DNA from: Deuterostichococcus epilithicus
Lineage: Eukaryota; Chlorophyta; Trebouxiophyceae; Prasiolales; Stichococcaceae
Direction: 5' to 3'
Assembly: GCA_033439295.1 (NCBI GenBank)
Contig: JAVTLE010000021.1
Location: 2,418,009 to 2,482,008 of the forward strand
Length of the DNA: 64,000 nucleotides
Below the pieces are notes generated by a model that was not told the DNA's origin, did not search any database, and saw only the letters and a list, made by a program, of their open reading frames with translations. Both the position numbers and the translations under genes were made by a program. Every line of letters starts with the position of its first letter. Position 1 is the stretch's first letter. Shown one piece after another: positions 54,260 through 64,000 of the stretch.

Positions 54260-56882
54260 CTACAAGTCCTGAGCGCCCTTGTCCAGCGTCCGACGCACTT
54301 CGTTGGGCTTGAGCGGCCGCGCCGAGCCCAGCGTCAGGTCACTGGGAATCCGAAAGCCGCCGATGCGCACGCGCTTCAGGAAGGTGACCGTCAGCCCCAC
54401 GTTGCCCAGTAGCGTCCGTACCTGTCCAGTCAGAACGTGTACTGACACCTTCGCAAGCTAGACATCGGACGCTCACACTTGAGGTGCCAGGCCCTGTCAT
54501 ATGTGCTCTTGGTGTGTATGCTTGGCAGGCAGGCGGCATGGCGGCAGGCATGACAATTTCAGCGTATGACAATTCGTGCGCGCTGCTGCTCTGGGATGAG
54601 GGGCAGCCACAGATGCCTCCGTCTGCAGCAGGGGCCTTGTTCAGGATCTGTGGCATGGGCGCACCTCGCGGTTGCGGCCCTCAGCGACCAGTATGCGGAT
54701 CTTCCGCTTGTTGTTTGACGGGTCGCTGTTGTCGATGCCCACTGCCACTGGCTGCACGTGCAGGCAGGGTTGCACTGGGTCAGCTTGGTTCCGTTTGCTG
54801 CTGCTGCTTACGCGTTGCGAAACGATCGCAGCGTTCCGCAGCCGCAGCTCGTGCGTTTCACAGCGCCCGGCGACGGCCTCCAGAGCAAAGCTCTTCCAAA
54901 TTTTCCCACAACAGTGTGTGTTCGCCCGGGCAGTGGTGCAGGCGCTTGGCGTTTACAATCACAACATAGAAAGGCTGCACCTGCACGAACGCGCCGTCGA
55001 CTTCGCAGCCCGCGGCCACCAGCTCCAGCTGCCGCCGCGTCGCTGGCTGGTCCACAGTGGCGATGTACTCCTTGGTCAGCCCCGTGGACGGGTGCATGAC
55101 CTGCTGCGCCCACTGGCCTGCGGCGCGCAGCCGCCGGCGTGCACATCAGCATTTTCTCCCGCAGGTCACAGCAATAGGTTGTTTGCAACCAAGGCTCAAC
55201 GATGTGCTCGTCTGGCTTGGGGGCTGGGGGGTCGAAGGCTCGGACATGGTGGGATGTGGTAGGGACGGAATTACAGGGTTTGTCCTGCAGACAAAAGGAG
55301 GTGACACCGCACCATCGTTGGTGACGAACAGCAGCCCCACGGTCTGCACGTCCAGGCGGCCGACGGTGAACAGGCGCGGCAGCAGCGTCCCCCGCGGGTG
55401 CTCCTTGCGCCAGCGCCCCATCCATGGCTCCAGCAGCTCCGCCACCAGCTTCCCGGCGCCGCCCTCCCCCTCCCCCGCCGCGCTGGTGCACGCGTAGCCC
55501 TGCCGCAGGCAGATCGTCGAGTCATGCTGCGGGTCGCCTTTCCGGCCAAAGCGTGGATGGCAGAAGCTCAGAGAATAGTTTGGGGACTCTAGCTCCCTCA
55601 CCCGCCGTGCTGGTGCACATGAGGCCCTGCCAAAAGCGGATCATCCAGCCATGTTCTGGGCCCATGATCTGGCTAGCTTTCTGATGGTGCATGGTGTCCG
55701 TGAGGTCGCTCTGTGGACTCCAGCGCCCAGGAAGTGCGGCAAGGACCCAGAGCGAAGCCCCGGCACGCAGCGGCACGCTGCTGAGACAGCGACCAGAGGC
55801 CCCCGCAAGAGCTAGGGCCTGGCCCTTGGTCCTGAGCTGTGGTATCGCATCAATGACCTCAAACTGCCAGACGTGCGTCCTGTCGCACACACACGTGCCG
55901 CCCACCTTGGGCTTGTTGACAGCAAAGTAGAACTTGCGCTGCGGCTGCGCCGTGACCTGCTTGCCCTTCACCTCAATCTGCGACGATCACAAGCTAGATC
56001 AGCATTTGCTGAGATGCAGGTAAGTCAAAGAGTCGCAAATCAGCCTTCATATCAGCGTTGCATCGCTTTACCGTTCACTCTGGTCCAATACAGTCGAGCT
56101 ACCTTGTCTGTGAAGGGGTGCGCGAGCGTCTGCGGCAGCATGACCACCTTGCCATTGAGCTTGACATCGCCCGAGAATATGAGCTCCTCTGCTGCTCTTC
56201 TGGATGCAACACCTGCTGCTGCCAGCACCTGCGGCAATGACTGCCTGGATCAGAGACGTTCTGATGCAGGAACGGTGTGAGGCAGGTATGTTAGTGAAGG
56301 CTGTGACATTGGACCTGTTGTTCTGCTTGTGTCCAGGCCAATGCCGTCCATTCCACACGCACAGCTGGCATTGTGGCGCCGCCACACATCCTCTGCAGCA
56401 ACATAGCGGCAAACAAGGCCACTCACCTTGCTGAGGCGTTGGGGCCCAATCTCCTGGTGCGCCGGGCCGGTCTTGCTGGCAGGCCGCCGCTTGACCTGGG
56501 CCGACGGCTTCCGGATAGCTGTGATCAGCAGGACGCTCTGCCTGCCGCTGCTGCTGGTCTGGAAGGCTGCTGGATGCACCACCGGCTGGTGGCAAAGGCT
56601 GCCCAACTGCGAGCCCAGCGCCTGCACCACGAGTTGCCAGTTGCCAGCCGGCATGAGAGGCGGGCTTCGTGACACCCTGGCAGGAATCATGAAGCCAACT
56701 GCACCCCTAGATGCAGACGTGTGTCGATGTGGGAGCCTTCCGAAACTGAAGGCGGACGAACCCTGCACGTCCTCGTGGGCAGAAGGGTGGCTGCGGACGC
56801 CACGGCGCCAGACGCTGCGCGCTGCCTGCAACTGAGCAACCTTGCGTCCAGCCGCCAAGCCGCCTGGGCTGTGCTGCTGCAA
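54260..56882 (-). CDS. SVR1-like plastid rRNA pseudouridine synthase (RsuA/RluB family)
   Basis: Converts a uridine in rRNA to pseudouridine. Arabidopsis SVR1 of this family acts in chloroplast rRNA processing. Minus-strand exons that join in phase: 56427 upward, 56228-56103, 55977-55906, 55499-55313, 55117-54981, 54751-54665 and 54421-54260. They encode an S4 RNA-binding domain (VLAAAGVASRRAAEELIFSG, DVKLNGKVVML, IEVKGKQV) and KFYFAVNKPKGYACTS. The catalytic block follows: PRLFTVGRLDVQTVGLLFVT with its Asp, NDGQWAQQVMHPSTGLTKEY, then KRKIRILVAEGRNREVRTLL and RVRIGGFRIPSDLTLGSARP. The C-terminus is LDKGAQDL-TAG. The upstream frame to 56882 is a basic leader (IRKPSAQVKRRPASKTG) compatible with a transit peptide, but the true start may differ. 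An insert relative to bacterial RsuA lies in the GEGEGGAGK region. The enzyme call is firm. Confidence 0.88.
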
Positions 56883-57572
56883 GCGAGCTGCGCTCTTGTC
56901 GCACAGCGGGGCTGGCGCCTACGCAGGTCTGAGGCTGCTCCCGAGCCTCTGGGCAGCGAGCCGATCCTCATTCAGGGCGGCACGGGTGGGATTCAGGAGC
57001 AAAAGCTGCCTGTACGTCTCGAGGTGCAAGGCTTCTGATTCGGTGGTTTCGATGACGCCCAAAGGTGGACCGAGCAATGCAATGTTGACCTTTGCGCAGC
57101 TGGTTGGCGCGCGCAAACCTCCGGCACCACGCCGGCTTCCGACACGAGGGTTGTGCTGATTGCGCGTCGTCCAGACAGCACCTCTTCAGAAAGATCCTTG
57201 GTATGGCTTATTCAAGCCGACAAGAGGGCGAGACGGTGGACAAGCTGAACTGCTAGGATGCTGCAGTCGGCATGCCTACGGCGGTTAAAAAGGGTCGGCA
57301 GTTCTGGTGGGCCCCGGCAACCGATTTCATACTGCTGGAGAGAAGGGCCAAATTGACTACCCTGGTTTGCCACAGGAAGGCCACGACCACGCACAGCAGG
57401 GGCCGACTGCTGCGCTGCTAGTCCCGCATGCCCCCACAATGCAGGTCCAGATATACACGAAGTGCCCTGCACAGTCGCCGCAAACACCCCCAGCCGGGAG
57501 TTGGAGTAGCTGCGTCGACGGCGCCGCCCGGCTTCGTCATGCGCACAGGCTCCGGCGTGCGCCGCTCAGGGT
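56883..57572. other. Region between SVR1-like and bromodomain genes
   Basis: About 690 bp holding the upstream region of the SVR1-like gene and the 3' region of the bromodomain gene, both on the minus strand. Part of the SVR1-like transit-peptide exon may extend in here (an Arg/Ala-rich minus frame reaches 56971). Nothing else was recognised. Confidence 0.4.
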
Positions 57573-60500
57573 TCAGAGCGCCCGGCTGCGCAGGCTGAAC
57601 AGCGCCGAGCGGACCTGCTCCTCAATCTTGCGCTGTGCCTCGTCCACCGCCCTCTTAGCGAATGTCTGCATCAGGTCGGCGTACTCCGCCATTTCCTGCG
57701 GTCACGGGCGGCAGCAAAACCCTAAGGCTTCGCAATCCCTGAAGTCAGGCGTGAATGAACTGTGGCAACCGCGCCTCTGATTTGGTGGATGAGATTGCTC
57801 AGGATTGGTGACACAACCCGCCAAAGCAGCAGTCCGAACCTCCCTTGCACCGGCGCTCCCGCTCCAGCAACAACGCTTCATGGATCGGCAGCCTGACAAG
57901 TCGGGTTCCACAGCCAGGCCGCCCAGCATGCACAGTCGCTGCAGCAGGTTGCGAAGACAGGCTGCGGTTGGCGCACCTTCTCGAGCTCGGAGCCCTTGTT
58001 GTAGAGGCGGCAGTTGTCGCACATGAGGCAGATGTTGGCATAGTATCGCTCCAGGCCCCTGCTGGTCCATGGCCACTTCTTCTTGTTGTGCATCATCTTC
58101 CTGCGCGCGAAATCAGGCGGCGTTTAGCTGAGCCGGCAGCACTCGACGAGCCGGGCAAGGCCGACGAGGAAGTGCCGTGCTGCGGCTGGGCAGAAACCGG
58201 CGGCCGGGTGCATCACGGGCGCGCTAGGCCGCAGCGAAGCAGCCGCACATGGGCGACACAGGATGCCGGGCTGAGCCGGCGGCCGGACTGCAACCACCAT
58301 CGGATGGCTGCAATGACCATCGGAGCTCCTGAGTCGCATGTCGTCTGGTTCCGCACCCGATCTGCTGCAGGCACATCGGCTGCTTGATGACGTCGCTGTA
58401 TCCCGGGGCGAGCTTGTCTGTGACGGGGCACAGGAAGACCTGGTCGCACTTGGCGTCGTCGAAGCGTAGCACGCGGGAGTGCACATCCTGCAGCGCCTGC
58501 GGCACCTCCCGCGCCCACTCGCCGGCCTCCACTGCCGCTGCCTGGGGGGCGTGCAAGCGCGATGCATGGCTCGGGTTCTGACGCCAGTAGCGGCACAAGT
58601 CTCGAGAGCAATCTGCACATTGGCTAAGCCTGCAGCGTTTGCGGCGCTTCCAGCTCTCTCCCTGTGCCCGGATTTAGTGGTGCCGTGTGTGGTTCGCACA
58701 AATACCGCCTCGCGCGGTGGCATTCAGGGGTGCCATGCCGCTCCAGCCAGAGGACAGGGGCGCAGAGTGTGCCATGCAGCATCCCGACTGCCGCCCCACC
58801 TTTGCAGCCGCGGCGACCTCAGGGTCCTCATCCTCGCTGCTGCTGCTGCCGTCGGCGTCAGGGCCGCCGCCGTCTGCCTCCCTGCGCTGCTGGCTGCCCT
58901 TGGACCCGGTCCGCTGCGGCGGCCGCCGCGCCGCTTCGCCCGCCAACGCGGACGCCTCCTCGGCGTCCAGCAGGGCCAGCCGCTCGGCGCCGGGCATCTC
59001 GCTATCGAGCCGCGCCAGGCACGCGGCGCCGGAGGCCGGCAGCGCCGCCGTCGCGACGACCGGAACGGCCACCCCGGCGGCGACGTCGGCCCCGGCGCCC
59101 GCCCCCGGCTGCGGGGCCGCTGGTGCCGCCTTTGCAGCGGGCTTTGGCGCCGGCTCTGCGGCTGCTTTGGCCTTTGGCGGCGGCCGCTTGGCAGCCGCCT
59201 TGGCCGGGGCCTTGCGCCGCTTCGGTTTGCCAGAGGTCTCAAAGTCGGAGGACTCGGCGCTCGATTCCCGCTCCTCGTCCGAAGCTGAGGCTGAGGCTGA
59301 CGCCTCGGGCGACGGCGATGACCGCTTCTGCTTCTTCTTCTGCTGCTGCTGCTGCTTGCCCCTGCCCTTGGGCTTGGCCGCCGCGCCGCCGCCGCCGCCG
59401 CGCTGCTTTGCGGGCGCCTTGGCCGCTGGCCGCTGCCGCTTCCCGCCGTTGGCTGGCGCTGTGGGAGACTCTGGCTCCGAGGCATCCTCCGGCTCAGAGC
59501 CCAATGCGGAGTCGCTTTCATCTGCTGAGGCGCTGGCAGAGCGGGAGCGCTTCGCCAGCCTTGCGCTGCTGCCTGCCTGGAGGCCGCCCGCCCTGCCGCC
59601 GCCGCCCTTGACGCCGCCGCCGCCGCGGTTGCCGCTATTGGCCAGCTCCTCGGCATGCACCTCGCCTTCAGACAACAAGCCGTCGTCGGGTTCCGGCCTG
59701 AAGCGTTTGCTTCCGGCGGCCGGCTTGGACGGCGGCCTGCCCGCTGAGGAGCGTGGCTGCTGCGGCTGCCGCTGCTGTTGGCTCCCGCTGCCGCGGGCGC
59801 TGCCATTCTGCGCTGCCGCCGCCGCCTCAGCCGCCGCCGCCTTCTCCTCGGCGCGCCGCCTGGCGGCCGCCTGCACCGTGGCGTCCTCGGCGGCCGCAGC
59901 GTCCGCGGCTTCCGCCTTCCGTCTGGCGTCCCGCTCCGCCCTCTCGGCCCGCTCGCGCTCCGCCCGCGCCGCCCGCCGCCGCTCGCGGTCTGCTTCCTGC
60001 TGCCGCTCCGCCTCCTCCCGCGCCCGTTCCGCGGCCGCGGCGGCCTCCGCCGCGCGGGCNGCGGTGCCCTGCTGCCGCCGCGCGGCGAGCGCCGGCAGCG
60101 CGGCGGTCAGCCCCGCGTCCAGCAGCTGCCGCAGCAGCTTCGCGGGCGCGGAGCTGGCGAAGATGGCGGACGCCAGCTCGCCGGCGACGGCGGCCCGCAC
60201 GNGCGGCGGCGGCGGCGGCCCCCAGCGTACCGCCCTCGCTGCCCGCCTGGCTGCCCTGTCCTTCCGCCTGCGATCAGGAACAGCATGTTGATTCGGCGCG
60301 CCCTGCATCCGGTGAGGATTACAGCAGCCTGAGCGTCCTTCCTTTGGTATTGTATGTGCACGACCGCGCATCGCTGGGCGCATGATCCTGCTGTGTGCTC
60401 CCTGCCACAGCCGCTCACAGCAGCGCTACACACGCGCCCGCCTCTGCGGTGTGGCAGGAGGCCGGCTACGAGACAGTCCCAGAATCAGAGAGGAAGCGTC

Positions 60501-63500
60501 TTTTCCAGTGTCGCTGAAGGCGTGCGCTCAGCCAGTCGACCTTGCTCAGAGTGCAGAGCTGACGTTCGCCCGCCAAGTGCACGGAAGGGCCTCAGCACAA
60601 GGCGGAGCGGCCGCATTAAAATGCGGCTGCTACTTCCTGGCACGTCCTGCAACAGGCACGTCCTGCAACCGCACGTCCTGCAACCGCACAGCCCAGCTGC
60701 CCGCCCCTCAAGACGCGCATTGCAGGGACTCGCCAGACCCTGGCCTTCCGCCAGAACCTGAGCGGCACAGTCGTGTTGTGAGGCGGATGCCGTGCTGCCG
60801 CGATGACTCGTATCTAGCGTGCATGCCAAGCCCACCTCCAGGCATCATTGCAAGCCATGATGCGCGCGTCGAGCTTCGCAGCGCGGTGCTCCGACAGCTC
60901 CTGCTGTACGTCAAAGGCCTCCAGCCAGCGGGCTGCCTCCGCCGAGTGCGGGCTGAGCTTCAGCGCCGGTGCCGGCGCTGCAGGCGCCGCCNGCGCCGGC
61001 CGCACCAGCGCCTGCNGCGCNCCTGCTGCCGAGGGCGCGGCTGCCTTGTCGGCAGTGCAGGCCGTAGGCCCCGGGTCGGCGCCGAAGACGGCGCCAGCGG
61101 CGTCCAATGCTGGCAGCGCCTGCGCCGCCAGAGAGTCCACCTCTGCCAGCAGCTCCCCGGCGGGCCACCCGTCGGTGGCGCCGGCGGCGTCGACCGGCCA
61201 GCGGGCGGCNTCCGACGCCGCGCGGCGCTCGGCCAGCTGCGCTGGGGACGGCACATCGCGGGCGCCGCCCCACCGCATATCGTCGACCGAGAGTGGCTCC
61301 TGCGCATGACGGAGAAGCCGACTTGCAGTGCCGATTCAGTCCAACGCTCCGCTGGGCAGCTGGTCTGCAGGGTTGCAGGCAGTCAAGACACCAGGGGCGG
61401 GACTCTCTGACGCGTCTGGAGTTGGCAACGTGAGCGTCACACAGTTTGAGCCAACCCAGGACCAGCAGCATGGCCTCCTGCAGCAGGCGCTGACGCCGCA
61501 CCTCCGTCAGTGGCACCCAGACGCTGTGCTCGCCTCGCCCATGCCGCACGACGGAGCCGCCGATCGCGAGGCCGTGGCGGTGCTCCCGCGCCCACCGCCG
61601 CAGCCGCTGCAGGGTGTACGCCTCGTGGCTCACGATGCCATCCGTGCCCACAATGGACCAGAGGTCGCCTGCGCACATGCCAATGCGATGGCCATCAGGT
61701 CGCTCACGGAAGGTGGGGACGCCTTGATGTTCGGCCTGTGCTGCCAGGGGGCTGCCCGAGGCCATGCTATGCACTGGCAGAACGTAGGTGATTCGGCAGC
61801 GGGTGAAATCGCAGACATCAGCAGCGGACAGCTCTGCTGGTGCCGCCGAACGGCTCAGTGGCCAGCACCGCCTGCAGCGGTAGGGCAGGTAGAGCAGCAG
61901 TGCGCCATGAGCACGAGGTGCACCCATTCAATACAGAGCGCATGCACCGGTCCCCACCGTCTTCCGGGTCGAAGCGCTCGGCGGCCTGCATCGCGGCGCT
62001 GTCGCCGGCCGCGATGGGTTGGGCCGCCTGCGGCGCCGGCTGCGGCGCCCACCACTGCGCCGCCGCGATCTGCTCCAACGTCTGGTGCGCCGGCGCAGCG
62101 TCGTCGTCCGCCAGCCGCGCCTCGTGCCGCGGGGCTGCCGGCGGCTGCCGCTCGTCGCTGCCGCCTGCACAGGCAATTGGCGGGGTGTGATGGATGTCGG
62201 AGGAGATGTACTGGGACCTCGAACCACTGCTCAGGACCGGCATCTGCTCAACCAAGGTTCGGTGCCCTGCCTCCACCAGCTGCAAAGGTCCTGCGACTGA
62301 TGTCACAGACCGAGCTATGTGCTGGGACCCGAGGCCACGAGATTTACTGCCGCTGGGCAGTCGTCATCAAGTTCCATGTCACCTGCGGGCGCGGCGGACT
62401 GCGCGGCGTCGCCGCCCCGCCCATGCCGCGGGCTCGTGGACCAGCTGAGGTCCGAGTGGCTGTCGTCGCTGTTGCCGCCCGGCGGCGGCAGCGGCGGCGC
62501 GTCCGGGTCCGTCGGCCGCCGCGGCAGTGGCGCCAGCGCCTGCGCCGCCACAGCGGCTGCCGCGGAGCGCGCCGCCTCCAGCAGCTGGTCCTTCCTCGCC
62601 TGCAAAAGCGCAGTCGAGGAGGTTCACCTAAAGGAGGTGCACCGTCACCTGCGGGAATTGCGCGCCAGACCTGGGACTGCCATGGCAGAATTTTTGCTCT
62701 GCCAAGCCCACGCAGAGTAGGTGCAGATGCTGCAGCCTGCAGCACGCCAAATTATCACTCGGCCACTGGAGTCACGTGATGGGCTTTGTACAGGAATCTC
62801 GGCATGTTGAGCGCCACAGTTGCACACCTGGCGGTGCGTCTCGCCGGCCCAGGCGGGCGGCGGGAAGGCGCCGCCGCGACCGGGGGAGGCGCCGCCGCCA
62901 GGGCGCGCAGCCGCGACCGCCTTGTAGGGCCGCGGGTCCGGTGGTGCCGGCTCGCCCTCTGGCACCTGTGATGCCACACCAACCACAACATGTCTGGTTG
63001 GCGGTTTGTGCAGGTGCAGGAGTGCAAACTGCCGGTGCGGCAGCAGCATCAGCATGAATCAAGCGGCTGCCTGCCGGCGCTCGTGATGGGCAGAACACAT
63101 CGAGGGCAACTGAGCGGGGCTGCACTTACTCCTGCGTTGCCACATTCAAGCATGCAGCTGAGTGCGGGTGATCACCACACATAGTCGAGACAGCGAGAAA
63201 CATCTGGATTTGCTTTACAAGACGCGGAGTACTGCGCCGCACCTCCCAGGCACCCTGCAGCTCCTCGTCACGAGTCTCGTATGGCGATTGCGGCTGCAGC
63301 AGCGGCGGCAGCTCGTCCTCACCCTCCGCCGCGGCGGCAGCAGCGGCGGCGTACAGGCCGTCCAGCGGCAGCACCACACCGGCCTGCGACAACGAACATC
63401 GGCATGGGGTGGGCAGCTGGCCGCGGTCAGGCGTGCGGTTGCATCCTGTCCGCCGCCGGGTATGCAACGGTCACCTGCGGCAGCCAGTTTCGCAAGGCTC

Positions 63501-63863
63501 GAGGGGCGGTGACCACTGCACCATCATGGTGCAACCCGGTGCGCCGGGCAGGCTGAACGAAACTTAAGTCTGCAGCGCACATCTTCTCGCCAAAACCTTG
63601 CTGCGCGCACCCCAGATGAGGCCGCGACATGACCACTCAGCTCTTTGGAGGCTGATGCGAGACTGAATGATCCTGAATGTGTGATGTTTCCCGCAGATCA
63701 TCATTAAAATCCTTAATACTGATGCTTGAGCACACCTGAGCCTGCAGCGAGGCGAGCAGGTCGTCCAGCTCGCCGTCCCAGTTGTCGTGGTAGCCCTCGT
63801 CTCGCGTGGGGCCAAAAAAGCCCTGGTGCACCCACATCCACAGCGGCTGCCCCTCGGCATGTC
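57573..63863 (-). CDS. Large bromodomain protein, 5' end not in window
   Basis: Likely chromatin protein binding acetyl-lysine. Eleven minus-strand exons join in phase: 63863-63736, 63383-63243, 62965-62828, 62599-62383, 62164-61958, 61668-61463, 61299-60836, 60267-58800, 58541-58357, 58100-57977 and 57695-57573. The bromodomain is C-terminal: VFLCPVTDKLAPGYSDVIKQ PMCLQQI, then RYYANICLMCDNCRLYNKGS with the acetyl-lysine-binding Asn in DNCRLYN. The usual PMD is PMC here. Before it come a charged coiled coil (AERERAERAERDARRKAEAA), acidic Ser/Glu runs and a histone-H1-like Lys/Ala/Pro stretch in exon 60267-58800. Further N-terminal are LWMWVHQGFFGPTRDEGYHD and a well-formed block in 61668-61463 (DLWSIVGTDGIVSHEAYTLQ, VWVPLTEVRRQRLL), neither of which I can assign. 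The tail after the bromodomain is AEYADLMQTFAKRAVDEAQR to SRAL-TGA. The first readable exon needs one base from an upstream exon, so the protein is 5' partial. Several N bases fall in repetitive codons. Confidence 0.82.
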
Positions 63864-64000
63864 CTGCGAGCCCGAGTGCAGGAGGGGCTCAGAGAAGAAG
63901 GCGCTTGACTGCAGCGAAACAAGGCAAGAGGCACACATGGAATAGGCCCTGAACCTGCTGGCGCTTGGTGCATACACGAGGTGCAGGCATGATGCGATCG

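Noticed and set aside
58687-60291. 534-codon open frame on the plus strand
   Set aside because: It is antisense to the main exon of the bromodomain gene, whose coding frame joins five other exons in phase. The plus reading is Ala/Ser/Pro/Arg-rich, as expected when a biased GC-rich coding exon is read backward.

Overview
The window looks like nuclear DNA of a green alga (Chlorophyta). It is GC-rich, and nearly every gene is cut into many short exons separated by introns of about 60-430 bp that usually end in TGCAG. Gene content is plant-like and plastid-bearing: a plant-type alpha-amylase, the thylakoid thiol transporter CcdA, a cysteine synthase, an organelle-type threonyl-tRNA synthetase, a plastid-type pseudouridine synthase (SVR1-like), a VIM/ORTHRUS (UHRF1) methyl-DNA reader, an AP2 factor and a three-repeat MYB. 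No bacterial operons, phage genes, CRISPR arrays or intact transposons were seen. Exon limits below were placed by hand from reading frame, splice phase and family conservation; N-terminal ends are the weakest part.

Layout, left to right: alpha-amylase (+, 5' end off the window); RRP8 rRNA methyltransferase (-); a 2.5 kb stretch without a recognisable gene; secreted purple acid phosphatase (+) with an unusual KPTR-repeat tail; MYB3R-like factor (+); AP2 transcription factor (-) carrying a tandem array of near-identical mini-exons; UHRF1/VIM-like RING-SRA-RING ubiquitin ligase (+); a poorly coding 1.9 kb gap; a broken homologue of the axonemal ruler protein CCDC39/FAP59 (+); CcdA (-) and cysteine synthase (+) in head-to-head order; a methyltransferase-like locus that seems to be decaying (-); threonyl-tRNA synthetase (+); a 2.2 kb gap with a 60 bp tandem repeat; SVR1-like pseudouridine synthase (-); and a large bromodomain protein (-) whose 5' end is not in the window.

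Three themes link the genes. Plastid housekeeping: CcdA, cysteine synthase, SVR1-like and ThrRS. Nuclear regulation and chromatin: RRP8, MYB, AP2, UHRF1-like and the bromodomain protein. Gene loss: the CCDC39 locus keeps many coiled-coil exons in register with the animal protein but has two in-frame TAG codons and several frame breaks. This suggests a lineage that has lost, or is losing, motile cilia.

The most interesting signals are the duplicated phase-0 mini-exons just upstream of the AP2 domain, the decaying cilium gene, the KPTR tail on the phosphatase, a UHRF1-like protein with no PHD finger but an added CUE/UBA-like segment, and a high share of GC-AG introns (7 of roughly 116 introns in the intact genes by my hand count).
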